Assembly (NCBI GenBank): GCA_050747245.1 | Contig: JBOGNO010000009.1 | Span: 62,001-126,000, forward strand | Direction: 5' to 3' | From: JBOGNO01 sp050747245 | GTDB taxonomy: Bacteria > Acidobacteriota > Terriglobia > Acidiferrales > UBA7541 | Length of the DNA stretch: 64,000 nucleotides | Notes under the pieces: generated by a model | What the model was told of the DNA's origin: nothing | Database searches by the model: none | What the model saw: the letters and a program-made list of their open reading frames with translations, nothing else | Program-made: the position numbers and the translations under genes | Shown: positions 9,001 to 15,858 of the stretch, one piece after another | Layout: each line of letters opens with the position of its first letter | How positions within the stretch are numbered: the first letter of the stretch is position 1

Positions 9001-10581
9001 GGAGCGAATCTCGCGGCCAACGCTTCGTGCACCTTCTCGGTAAACGTGACCGGCACAGCCGCGGGGCAGCAGAACAACCTCACCAGCGCAGTGACTTCGA
9101 CCGAAGGCGGCACGGGCGGGACAGCTTCGGCCAGCCTTGCGGTAGTCGCGCCGCCCTCCATTGCCAAAGCTTTCAATCCCACGACGATTGCGCTGAATGC
9201 GACCACGTCGCTGAAGTTCACCATCACCAATCCGGCAGCCAACACCGTAGCGCTCGCGAGCGTGGCTTTCATGGACACTTTGCCCACGGGTCTGACGGTG
9301 GCTAGCGCCTCCTCTTCCGTGTGCGGTGGCACACTCACGATTACCGCGCCCACGGGAATCGCTCTTGCGAACGCAACGATCGCCGTGAACAGCCAGTGCA
9401 TATTCAGCGTCACGGTGACAGGCGCAGCTACGGGCCAGTACACCAACACCACGGCAGCCGTGACCTCCACCAACGGCGGCACCGGCAACACCGCCTCCGC
9501 CAACTTGACGGTGAATCAGGCTCCAACAATTACCAGCGCAAACAACGCTACCTTTACGACCGGCGTGTTCGGAACTTTCACGGTGACAGCAACCGGATTT
9601 CCGACACCGAGTTTGAGCGACGGCGGAGCTGCGCTGCCCGGCGGCGTCTCGTTCCACGACAACGGCGACGGCACGGGTACGCTTTCCGGAATGCCTGCAG
9701 CGGGCACAGGTGGCACCTACCCCTTCACTTTCACGGCCTCAAATGGCGTGCTTCCGAATGCAACGCAGCCATTCACGCTGACGGTGGATCAGGCTCCCGC
9801 CATCAACAGCGCAAACAACGCCACGTTCACTACCGGCGTGTTCGGAACTTTCACCGTGACCACGACGGGCTTCCCGAATCCAAGTCTTAGCGATGGCGGG
9901 GCCACGCTTCCGACAGGCGTGTCGTTTCATGACAATGGCAACGGAACGGCCACGCTTTTTGGCACGCCGACACAGACTGGCACGTTCAACTTTTCGATCA
10001 CCGCGCAGAATGGCGTAGGCCCCATCGTCACCCAGTCATTCTCCTTGACCGTAAATCTGGCTATCACGCTTATGCCTGCTCCAGGCACGGGCACAACGGC
10101 CACCGTGAGTCCGGGCAACACGGCCGTATTTCCGCTGATTCTCACTTCGAATGGCTTCACGGGAACCGTCACGCTGGGTTGTATGAGTTCACAGCCGACG
10201 ATTACTTGTTCTGTGTTTCCACCCACGGTGCAGGTAGTCTCGAATCAGCCGGTGAAAACAGCGCTTTCCGTGAATTCGTTCTGCTCGTGGACCGCGCCGC
10301 CGGGCGCGCTACCATCGCGGCCTGCGAACCGACAGTTTTGGATTGTCTCGCTCACGCTGGCTGGTCTTGCTCTGCTGGTCTTCGCGATGGCCGCGAAGCG
10401 CGAGCGGCGCCTCGGCTTCGCTCTGGCGATGCTCGCGCTTGTTGCGGTGACGGGCGCAGGCTGCGGAAGTCTCGCCAAAGGGCCTGCAGGCCGCACGCCG
10501 CCGGGAAAGTACACCATTACGATTACTGCGTCGGCGCAAGGCATCACGCAGGGCCTCGAGCTCACTCTCGACGTGCTCTAG
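6073..10581 (+). CDS. Giant secreted YVTN beta-propeller/Ig-like repeat protein
   Basis: 1502 residues from ATG 6073, chosen because it opens a clear signal peptide (MSKRLLLILVSALLLA, cleavage after AQA); the frame is open to ATG 6007 but that adds a non-signal stretch. Sixteen YVTN-type blades (core NPVTNKIYVAN...NVTVIDGATN) occupy about residues 25-690. They are followed by a linker Ig-like domain, three He_PIG-like repeats (ITSANNATFTTGVFGTFTVT) and two conserved-repeat domains with FTDTLPAGL. The C-terminus has half an Ig-like domain, two membrane helices around residues 1421-1465 with a GAGC cysteine, then TPPGKYTITITASAQG. Likely a cell-surface, membrane-anchored protein; ligand unknown. 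The 288 bases between tRNA-Lys and this start show no other gene. Confidence 0.85.
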   Translation: MSKRLLLILVSALLLATAAQAQTVTATLPAGGNPIGLALNPITNKLYIANETSNNVTVIDCATNTTTTVTDPNATTPVAVAVNPVTNKIYVANDGSNNVTVIDGATNTTTTVTAGLTPFGVAVNSVTNKIYVVNFDNGTTVIDGATNSTTQVTDPSAVGSGAIALNMVTNKIYVTNQGSNNVTVIDGATNTFSTITNANGHGPFGVTVNPVTNRIYVTNLNTLNVTVINGANNTFVTVTVGGNPQNVAVNTVTNKIYVLNVTGSSVTVIDGATNNTATVGIPGGSGAAAVNTVTNKIFVSSAQFNNLTVIDGATNTTTTITLPGAMGSNGVAVNPATDKIYVSNQTSGNVSVLDGATNTTATVTDPNAVNSAAAAVNPVSNKIYVPNSNSNNVTVIDGLTNATATVGVGSSPAAVAVNPLTNKIYVANSVSNNVTVIDGVTNSTTTVTDPNASGPQAVVVNPVTNKIYVANLNSSNVTVIDGATNATITVTDPNAINPIAVDVNPVTNKIYVANNSSNNVTVIDGATNATATVTDPNAINPQAVAVNPVTNKIYLANNSSSNVTVIDGVTNTTVTVAAGISPGAVAINSITNKIYVVNNSASNSVTVIDGATNTTTTVTVGSTPIAVGVNSVTNKIYVTNVVGSNNITVIDGPTNTTTTLAAGIFPSSVAVNPVTNEIYVANRNSSNVTALEEQKVQAIPLQTTITPLAANTSAIPTPTFSFTATSTFSPTAPTPDNLVFQLDTWQGRWLAATNNGGGKFSGQVPPQQPGTHILYAYTTDGQEATATITGLQSSPLIGNITAYLFLEIPGQPPAITSANNTTFTAGVFKSFTVTTTGNPTPSISDGGAVLPFGVTFLDNGDGTGTLAGTTSQSGVFNFTFTASNGVLPNAMQPFTLTVVGPPAITKKFGAASIPLNGSTSLSFTINNTNTTTTLHGVGFTDTLPAGLVISTPNGQTGTCGGGTITDTQGTSIISLSGANLAANASCTFSVNVTGTAAGQQNNLTSAVTSTEGGTGGTASASLAVVAPPSIAKAFNPTTIALNATTSLKFTITNPAANTVALASVAFMDTLPTGLTVASASSSVCGGTLTITAPTGIALANATIAVNSQCIFSVTVTGAATGQYTNTTAAVTSTNGGTGNTASANLTVNQAPTITSANNATFTTGVFGTFTVTATGFPTPSLSDGGAALPGGVSFHDNGDGTGTLSGMPAAGTGGTYPFTFTASNGVLPNATQPFTLTVDQAPAINSANNATFTTGVFGTFTVTTTGFPNPSLSDGGATLPTGVSFHDNGNGTATLFGTPTQTGTFNFSITAQNGVGPIVTQSFSLTVNLAITLMPAPGTGTTATVSPGNTAVFPLILTSNGFTGTVTLGCMSSQPTITCSVFPPTVQVVSNQPVKTALSVNSFCSWTAPPGALPSRPANRQFWIVSLTLAGLALLVFAMAAKRERRLGFALAMLALVAVTGAGCGSLAKGPAGRTPPGKYTITITASAQGITQGLELTLDVL
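6139..8154 (+). repeat. Sixteen tandem in-frame blade repeats of about 120-130 bases
   Basis: The DNA repeats the cassette GTCACCAACAAAATCTACGT ... GTGATTGACGGCGCCACCAA sixteen times with high similarity between neighbours, best between 7430 and 7790. Each cassette encodes one propeller blade of about 40-43 residues. Near-identical neighbours suggest expansion by recombination or slippage. Confidence 0.85.
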
Positions 10582-10612
10582 CCGCTCGGCCAGCCGCCTG
10601 GAGAAAATCGTT

Positions 10613-10618
10613 TATAAT
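10613..10618 (+). promoter_or_regulatory. Perfect -10 hexamer upstream of dps
   Basis: TATAAT at 10613-10618, 51 bases before the dps ATG. No good -35 hexamer at 16-18 bases, so it may depend on an activator or an alternative sigma factor. An AAAGGAG ribosome binding site lies at 10652-10658. Confidence 0.35.
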
Positions 10619-10668
10619 CGGCGAGGCTGGTGCTACATTTCCAGCCACACGAAAGGAGAATCAAACCC

Positions 10669-11193
10669 ATGGCAAAAACCGCCACAGCTCAAGCCAAAGA
10701 ACAAGATAGGCACGCCTCACAGACAACCACGGGTCTCAGCCGCGAAGGCGCCGCGGAGATTTCCGCCGCGCTCCGTCCCCTGCTTGCCGACGCATTCGCG
10801 CTTTATTTGAAGTCCAAGAACTTTCACTGGCACATGACCGGGCGCCAATTCCGCGATTACCACCTTCTTCTCGACGAGCATGCCGATCAAATCTTCGCCA
10901 TCACCGACGCCATTGCCGAGCGCGCGCGGAAAATCGGCGGCACCACGCTCCGCTCCATCGGCGATATTTCGCGCCATCAGCGACTGCGGGACAACGACAA
11001 GGAATCCCTCACTCCCGAGGAAATGCTGGCCGACCTTTATTCCGATAACCGCCAGTTCACGAATTTCCTGCGTTCCGTCCACGAAGTCGCGGCCAAACAC
11101 AACGACGTCGCCACCACCAGCCTGGCCGAAATCTGGATCGATGAATCCGAGCGGCGCACCTGGTTCTTGGCGGAGATAGTGCGCGAATCTTAA
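10669..11193 (+). CDS. dps: Dps/ferritin-like DNA-protecting protein
   Basis: 174 residues from ATG 10669, chosen for the strong AAAGGAG eleven bases upstream. A basic, Lys/Ala/Gln-rich N-terminal tail of about 30 residues (typical of DNA-binding Dps tails) precedes the four-helix ferritin core. The inter-subunit ferroxidase site is visible as KNFHWHMTG and, one helix turn on, HLLLDEHADQI. Dps dodecamers oxidise Fe(II) with hydrogen peroxide and store iron, protecting DNA. The C-terminus RRTWFLAEIVRES is a usual end. The gene stands alone between the YVTN protein and the kinase. Confidence 0.88.
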   Translation: MAKTATAQAKEQDRHASQTTTGLSREGAAEISAALRPLLADAFALYLKSKNFHWHMTGRQFRDYHLLLDEHADQIFAITDAIAERARKIGGTTLRSIGDISRHQRLRDNDKESLTPEEMLADLYSDNRQFTNFLRSVHEVAAKHNDVATTSLAEIWIDESERRTWFLAEIVRES

Positions 11194-11308
11194 TCGCGCA
11201 ATTTCGACTCCAAGGTCGAGGCCTTGCTTATGGCCACCGCCGCGTGCTGCCTAAACGCAGCGCCGTTCCGTTGACTTGCCCCCGACCGCAGCCTAAAATG
11301 ACTGCCCC

Positions 11309-13834
11309 ATGCCAGAATCGCAATCCTTGATTGGTCAGACCATCTCCCACTATCGCATCTTGGAAAAACTCGGCGGCGGCGGGATGGGTGTCGTCTATAA
11401 GGCTGAGGACGCCAAGCTCCACCGTTTTGTCGCACTGAAATTCCTGCCCGAAGATATGACCAAAGATCACCAGGCGCTGGAACGATTCCAGCGCGAGGCT
11501 CAGGCTGCTTCTGCCCTGAATCATCCGAACATCTGCACGATTTACGACATCGACGAACACAACGGCCAGCCCTTCATCGCCATGGAGCTGATGAAGGGCC
11601 AGACGCTGAAGCATCGCATCTCTGGCAAGCCCCTGCCGCTCGAGGAAACGCTCGACCTGGCGGTTCAAATTGCCGACGCGCTCGACGCGGCGCACACGCA
11701 AGGCATCGTCCATCGCGACATCAAGCCCGCGAACATTTTCATCACAACGCGGGGGCAAACGAAAATCCTGGATTTTGGTCTGGCGAAGCTCACACCTTCT
11801 CGGGGAGCTGGAACACTTGGCGCCTCGGCGATGCCCACACTCTCGGTGGGCGAAGAGAATCTGACCAGCCCGGGTGTTGCTCTTGGTACTGTCGCCTACA
11901 TGTCGCCCGAGCAGGCGCGCGGTGAAGAGCTTGATGCCCGCACTGACCTCTTTAGTTTCAGCGCCGTGCTGTACGAGATGTCTACAGGCCGACAACCATT
12001 CACGGGCAACACCTCCGCGGTTATCTTTAATGCTATTCTGGAACGCGCGCCAACTCCCCCAATTCGGTTGAATCCCGAGCTACCACCACAGCTCGAAGAG
12101 ATCATCAACAAGGCGCTGGAGAAGGACCGGGAGTTTCGCTATCAGACGGCTTCGGAACTGCGCGCCGATCTGAAGCGGCTGAGACGCGACACGGATTCAT
12201 CCCGGGTTCCGGCCGCCACAACGAGCGAAGCGCCCGCCAGTACATCCGCCAGCTCGGGCTCTGCCGGGAGCGAAACCTCTCCAGTAGCGTCCGCGGCCAG
12301 ATCGCCTGCCGCCGCGGCTATCGGCCCGACCAAATTGCAGCTGTATCACTGGCTCGTCATCGGCGCTGCCGCGATCGTTGTGCTGAGCGCCGCGCTCGTT
12401 GGCTTAGACGTCGGCGGCTTGCGAGAGCGGGTTACGGGTGCATTTTCGCCCAATCGGATCGATTCGATCGCGGTGCTGCCGTTTGTAAACACTGGCAAGG
12501 AAGCGGACACGGAATATCTCAGCGACGGCATCACGGAGAGTTTGATCAACGATCTTTCTCAAATCCCGAGACTACGCGTCATGGCCCCGTCCACGATTTT
12601 CACTTACAAAGGTCGCGAAGTGGACCCACGGAAGGTGGGACACGACCTGCACGTGGCGGCCGTGCTTCAAGGGAGAGTGACCAAGCTCGGAGACACTCTT
12701 CGGATCGAGACCGACCTGGTGAATGCGGATGACGGGTCGGAACTCTGGGGCGAACAATACAACCGGAAGATGTCGGACGTTCTTGCCGTGCAGGCGGACA
12801 TCTCGCGGGAAATCGTGGCTAAATTGCGGCTGCGGCTGACCGGAGAAGAGAAGAATCGGCTGGCAAAGTTGACGACCGATAACCCCGAGGCTTACCAGCT
12901 CTATCTCAAGGGTCTCTACGACACGAAGAAGTTTACAAAGGAGGGGCTGGTGAAGGGTGCGGGATATTTCGAGCAGGCCATCGCGCTCGACCCGAACTAC
13001 GCGCTGGCCTACGACGGGTTGGCCTTCAACTATGGCGTTGCCGAGGATTGGATCTTCCCGCCTCGCGATGTGCTACCGAAAGCCAAAGCCGCCGCGGAAA
13101 AAGCAGTGCAGATTGATGACTCGTTTGGCGACGCTCATGCGAATGTGGCTTACGTCTACTTCTGGTATGACTACAATCCTCCCGCGGCAGAGAAGGAATT
13201 CAAGCGAGCCATCGACTTGAACCCGAATGATTACTACGCGCGAGAGATGTATGGCTGGCTCCTGGTTTCGATGAAGCGATTCGATGAGGGGCTCGCGGAG
13301 AACAAGCGAGCCATAAGCATAGACCCCCTTTCGGGCGAAGCTAACATGCTCTTAGGGATGAGCCTCTACTATACCCACCATTACGACGAGGCCATCGAAC
13401 AACTTCAAACCACCATCGATTTGGCGCCGGATTTCTGGCCGTCGTACGACTTGCTGGGTTGGAGTTATGAAGAGAAAGGCCGACTTCCAGAGGCGATCGA
13501 TGCGTATCAAAAGGCCCGGCGGATCGAAGGCGCGATTGCGGAACCGCTGGCATCGCTCGGAAGGGCCTACGCGCTCAACGGAGAAACTGCTGAGGCGCTG
13601 AAGGTGTTGGACGAGCTGAAGGAATTTTCAAAACACAATCACGTGCCACTGTATAACGTCGCGACGATTTACAGCGCACTTGGCGACAAGAATCAGGCCA
13701 TGGCCGAGCTCGAAAAGGCCTATGAGGAGCGCTCCTGGTACATTCTGCAATTAGCTGTGGACCCCAAGCTCGACAATCTGCGTTCCGATCCACGTTACCA
13801 GGACTTGGTGCGCCGCGCCGGCCTCCCGCAGTAA
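11309..13834 (+). CDS. Membrane Ser/Thr protein kinase with TolB-like region and TPR repeats
   Basis: 841 residues. An N-terminal Hanks-type kinase spans about residues 15-285: glycine loop GGGGMG (22-27), ATP lysine K44 in ALK, catalytic HRDIKPAN with D137, DFG at 155-157, and an APE-equivalent SPEQARG. An Ala/Ser/Pro-rich linker leads to one membrane helix near residues 346-368. The outside part has a FlgO/TolB-like segment (SIAVLPFVNTG, SDGITESLINDLSQI, VLQGRVTKLGDTLRIETDL) and about eight TPR-like helices. This architecture is common in Acidobacteria. Its signal and substrates are unknown. It ends in a typical TPR tail; a remnant of another kinase tail follows immediately. Confidence 0.92.
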   Translation: MPESQSLIGQTISHYRILEKLGGGGMGVVYKAEDAKLHRFVALKFLPEDMTKDHQALERFQREAQAASALNHPNICTIYDIDEHNGQPFIAMELMKGQTLKHRISGKPLPLEETLDLAVQIADALDAAHTQGIVHRDIKPANIFITTRGQTKILDFGLAKLTPSRGAGTLGASAMPTLSVGEENLTSPGVALGTVAYMSPEQARGEELDARTDLFSFSAVLYEMSTGRQPFTGNTSAVIFNAILERAPTPPIRLNPELPPQLEEIINKALEKDREFRYQTASELRADLKRLRRDTDSSRVPAATTSEAPASTSASSGSAGSETSPVASAARSPAAAAIGPTKLQLYHWLVIGAAAIVVLSAALVGLDVGGLRERVTGAFSPNRIDSIAVLPFVNTGKEADTEYLSDGITESLINDLSQIPRLRVMAPSTIFTYKGREVDPRKVGHDLHVAAVLQGRVTKLGDTLRIETDLVNADDGSELWGEQYNRKMSDVLAVQADISREIVAKLRLRLTGEEKNRLAKLTTDNPEAYQLYLKGLYDTKKFTKEGLVKGAGYFEQAIALDPNYALAYDGLAFNYGVAEDWIFPPRDVLPKAKAAAEKAVQIDDSFGDAHANVAYVYFWYDYNPPAAEKEFKRAIDLNPNDYYAREMYGWLLVSMKRFDEGLAENKRAISIDPLSGEANMLLGMSLYYTHHYDEAIEQLQTTIDLAPDFWPSYDLLGWSYEEKGRLPEAIDAYQKARRIEGAIAEPLASLGRAYALNGETAEALKVLDELKEFSKHNHVPLYNVATIYSALGDKNQAMAELEKAYEERSWYILQLAVDPKLDNLRSDPRYQDLVRRAGLPQ

Positions 13835-13836
13835 GA

Positions 13837-13971
13837 CTCGCCCACGCCCTCGAAGGTAACTCCGCCAAAGCCCGCGCCGCCTATCAGGACTTCCTCACGC
13901 TCTGGAAAGACGCCGACCCCGACATCCCCATCCTCAAGCAAGCCCGAGCAGAGTACGCGAAGCTGCAATAG
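13837..13971 (+). pseudogene. Remnant C-terminus of a second kinase-TPR protein
   Basis: A 44-codon stretch in a frame shifted from the intact kinase and starting three bases after its stop. It reads LAHALEGNSAKARAAYQDF, then LTLWKDADPDIPILKQA, and ends AEYAKLQ with a TAG stop. From memory this is the standard tail of a different acidobacterial kinase-TPR class. It has no start codon or upstream body, so it is a fragment left by recombination. A further remnant, SEYAKLQ with a stop, is at 14101-14124. Confidence 0.65.
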
Positions 13972-13984
13972 ACGTCTCTCCGCT

Positions 13985-14304
13985 GTTGTCATTCAGAGCC
14001 CCGATGACTTGCATCGGGGCGAAGAATCTCTAATAAAACTCTTCGTCTCTTTTTTGTACCGCTAAGCCCATCCCACCCTTTTCGTCGCCGCGCCTCCAAA
14101 TCCGAGTACGCCAAGCTGCAGTAGTGACCAAACTCTGCGCGTTTTCTTATTTGGCGGCGCGTTTCCCCCGCTTCGCGCGCAAGAAAACGTTGTCATTCTG
14201 AGTCCGCCTGGGCGGACGAAGAATCTCTCTTAAGCTTCTTCGTCTCTGTTCTGTACCGCTAATCCCATCCCACCCCTTCCGCCGCCGCGCCGCCAAATCC
14301 GAGT
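13985..14304 (+). repeat. Duplicated hairpin-containing intergenic repeat
   Basis: Two related units, 13985-14107 and 14189-14304. Each starts GTTGTCATTC(A/T)GAG, has a perfect hairpin, then GAAGAATCTCT, TCTTCGTCTCT, GTACCGCTAA, CCCATCCCACCC and CCAAATCCGAGT. Hairpins: CCCCGATG/CATCGGGG at 13999-14019, and GTCCGCC/GGCGGAC at 14202-14217. The stems differ completely in sequence while the flanks are conserved, as expected for REP-like elements. GTCATTCTGAG...GAAGAATCT is a widespread intergenic repeat type in several phyla. The right end of unit 1 carries a kinase-tail remnant. Confidence 0.75.
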
Positions 14305-14397
14305 CCGCTGCCTTACACTGATCCCACAACGTCAGCTGCGAGCTCCCGTATTTGAGGCGCCGGGTTCACGGCCGGCCAGTATTCCTAGTCCCGGTAC

Positions 14398-14426
14398 TTG
14401 ACTTTAAGCTTAATCTATGCTATACT
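14398..14426 (+). promoter_or_regulatory. Strong sigma70-type promoter heading element A
   Basis: TTGACT at 14398-14403, a 17-base spacer, and TATACT at 14421-14426. No coding frame starts downstream; transcription would enter the composite repeat. The same spacing and -10 recur in element B (61930-61958, minus strand), which supports function. Confidence 0.6.
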
Positions 14427-14987
14427 TAGCTTATTGAAATCAAACAATTTAGCGGGTCGGGGGGACAACTCCCCCATTCCGATTCTTTGGGGGCAACATT
14501 TTCTAATCGAGACACACCCAGAAACAAGATCGAGGCTAAGTCAATGAAAACAAACGCTCGAAGCAAATCCTAATCGAGACACAACACATGTTTCGCCAGC
14601 TCCCAAATCTCCGTGACTCAGTGATCTCCGTGGCCAATCCTCCGCAGCAAACTTGCAAAAATCAATCGCCCCACGAGAATATTGACTACATTGTTAAGCC
14701 ACCAAAAATCAGCAACATCCAAAAAATCAATCGCGACATAATGCGCCTTTGCATCCCAATGCCTTCTGTCGGGACGTCATTTTCGGATTGGGTACTGGAA
14801 CCAGGTTTCGCTTCGCTCCGCCTTCCGGAAACCTTCGCGGAGCCCTGTTCACGAGTGGAATGGTTACTCGAATCGCGCTTCAGCAACCCAGTTCTAATCG
14901 AGACACGCTCGGAAACAACATCATGTCTAACCTATTGAAAATAAAGACTGGAGACAAATTCTAATCGAGACACAATCGCGAGTTAAG
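14398..14987 (+). repeat. Element A: promoter-headed composite repeat, possible ncRNA or mobile remnant
   Basis: In order: promoter; a hairpin GGGGG-n6-CCCCC at 14460-14475; module A1 (14501-14583); about 310 bases of unique sequence; module A2 (14892-14987). Each module is bounded by direct repeats of TCTAATCGAGACACA (14502-14516, 14570-14583 degenerate at its first base, 14893-14907 degenerate, 14960-14974). The conserved interior has AGAAACAAGATC, then CTAAGTCAATGAAAACAAAC. Module A2 ends with GCGAGTTAAG. The open frame 14588-14938 inside has low-complexity composition and no recognisable domain. An inverted homologue lies at 61544-61958. The repeat is seen directly; its function is not known. 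Confidence 0.7.
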
Positions 14988-15208
14988 CTTTTGAGCCTCG
15001 GAGCGCAAGGGAGCAACCGCAGCGAATCATGACCAAGCCTATTCTGAGCACGCCAACCATCGCCTGGAACTTTCCAGGTCGGCGATCAGGCGCAACTGCG
15101 GCTGCTGCGCAACTTCGCGGAGCACGTGCCTTATCGTCTTGCTTTGAACTCTCGGGATATGGTAGTTTGCGGGCGATTCGCCGGCCGCTCCGGCGACGAG
15201 CGCGCACT
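14988..15208. other. Gene-poor stretch before tsaC
   Basis: 221 bases. A 59-codon frame without a start codon (15048-15227) reads protein-like, including AQLRLLRNFAEHVPYRLALN, and overlaps the tsaC start in another frame. It may be a decayed gene end; I do not recognise it. A small inverted repeat, CCTGGAACTTTCCAGG, lies at 15064-15079. Confidence 0.3.
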
Positions 15209-15847
15209 TTGCCCCTCGAAGTCCTGAAAATCTCATCTCAAACTCCTGACGCCAATCTCCTTCACTACTCCGCCAATTTCATCCTTCGCGGTCGCGTGAT
15301 CGGAGTTCCGACGGACACGTTTTACGGACTCTCCGCCGATCCTTTTAATCTCTCGGCCATCGGCGAAATCTACCGCATCAAGGGCCGCCCGGAAACAAAG
15401 GCCCTTCCCATCCTCGTGAATTCCGTCGATCAGGCCGTGGCTCTTGCCCGCGAAGTGCCGGAAACATTTTATCTGCTCGCGCGAAAACTTTGGCCCGGCG
15501 CGCTGACCATCGTCGTCGAAGCCACGCATCGCTTGCCCCTCAAAGTTACCGGCAATAGCGGGCGCGTAGCGCTGCGCTGGCCGAACTCGCGCGTCGTAGC
15601 CGATCTCATCGACGCCGTCGGCGGCCCGATCACCGGAACCAGCGCCAATCTCTCCGGATTTCCTGCGTGCACCAGCGCCACGCAACTCACCAAGCAGCTA
15701 GGCGATCGCCTGCCTTTGATTCTCGATTCCGGCGATACCGGAGCGACGCTGGCTTCGACGATCGTGCAATTGCAGGGCGACGAATGGTTTGTCGCGCGCG
15801 AGGGAGCGCTGCCGGAAGATGAAATTCGCAAAGCCCTCGAGGGCTGA
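15209..15847 (+). CDS. tsaC: L-threonylcarbamoyladenylate synthase (TsaC/Sua5/YrdC)
   Basis: 212 residues from TTG 15209. The YrdC fold is clear: GRVIGVPTDTFYGLSADPFN, then RIKGRPETKALPILV (the KxR...SKxx nucleotide-binding region), LWPGALTIVVEA, and TGTSANLSGFP. The enzyme makes threonylcarbamoyl-AMP from threonine, bicarbonate and ATP for the t6A37 tRNA modification. The frame is open to ATG 15029, but the extra 60 residues are Arg/Ala-rich and unlike the family, so TTG just before LEVLKISSQ is preferred; a start at 15029 cannot be excluded. It has no C-terminal Sua5 domain. It ends 11 bases from the convergent lipoprotein gene. Confidence 0.88.
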   Translation: MPLEVLKISSQTPDANLLHYSANFILRGRVIGVPTDTFYGLSADPFNLSAIGEIYRIKGRPETKALPILVNSVDQAVALAREVPETFYLLARKLWPGALTIVVEATHRLPLKVTGNSGRVALRWPNSRVVADLIDAVGGPITGTSANLSGFPACTSATQLTKQLGDRLPLILDSGDTGATLASTIVQLQGDEWFVAREGALPEDEIRKALEG

Positions 15848-15858
15848 TCGCGCCGCAA

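Noticed and set aside
8478..9503. 341-codon minus-strand frame
   Set aside because: It is antisense to the Ig-like repeats of the giant protein; its Val/Pro/Ala-rich translation is the complement of Thr/Gly/Asn codons.
14588..14938. 116-codon frame inside element A as a gene
   Set aside because: No ribosome binding site or recognisable domain, and it spans a module repeat; it is probably chance openness in AT-richer DNA.
14501..14987. CRISPR array formed by TCTAATCGAGACACA repeats
   Set aside because: Repeat starts are spaced about 68, 323 and 67 bases, the interiors are conserved between modules and not unique, and no cas gene is in the window.
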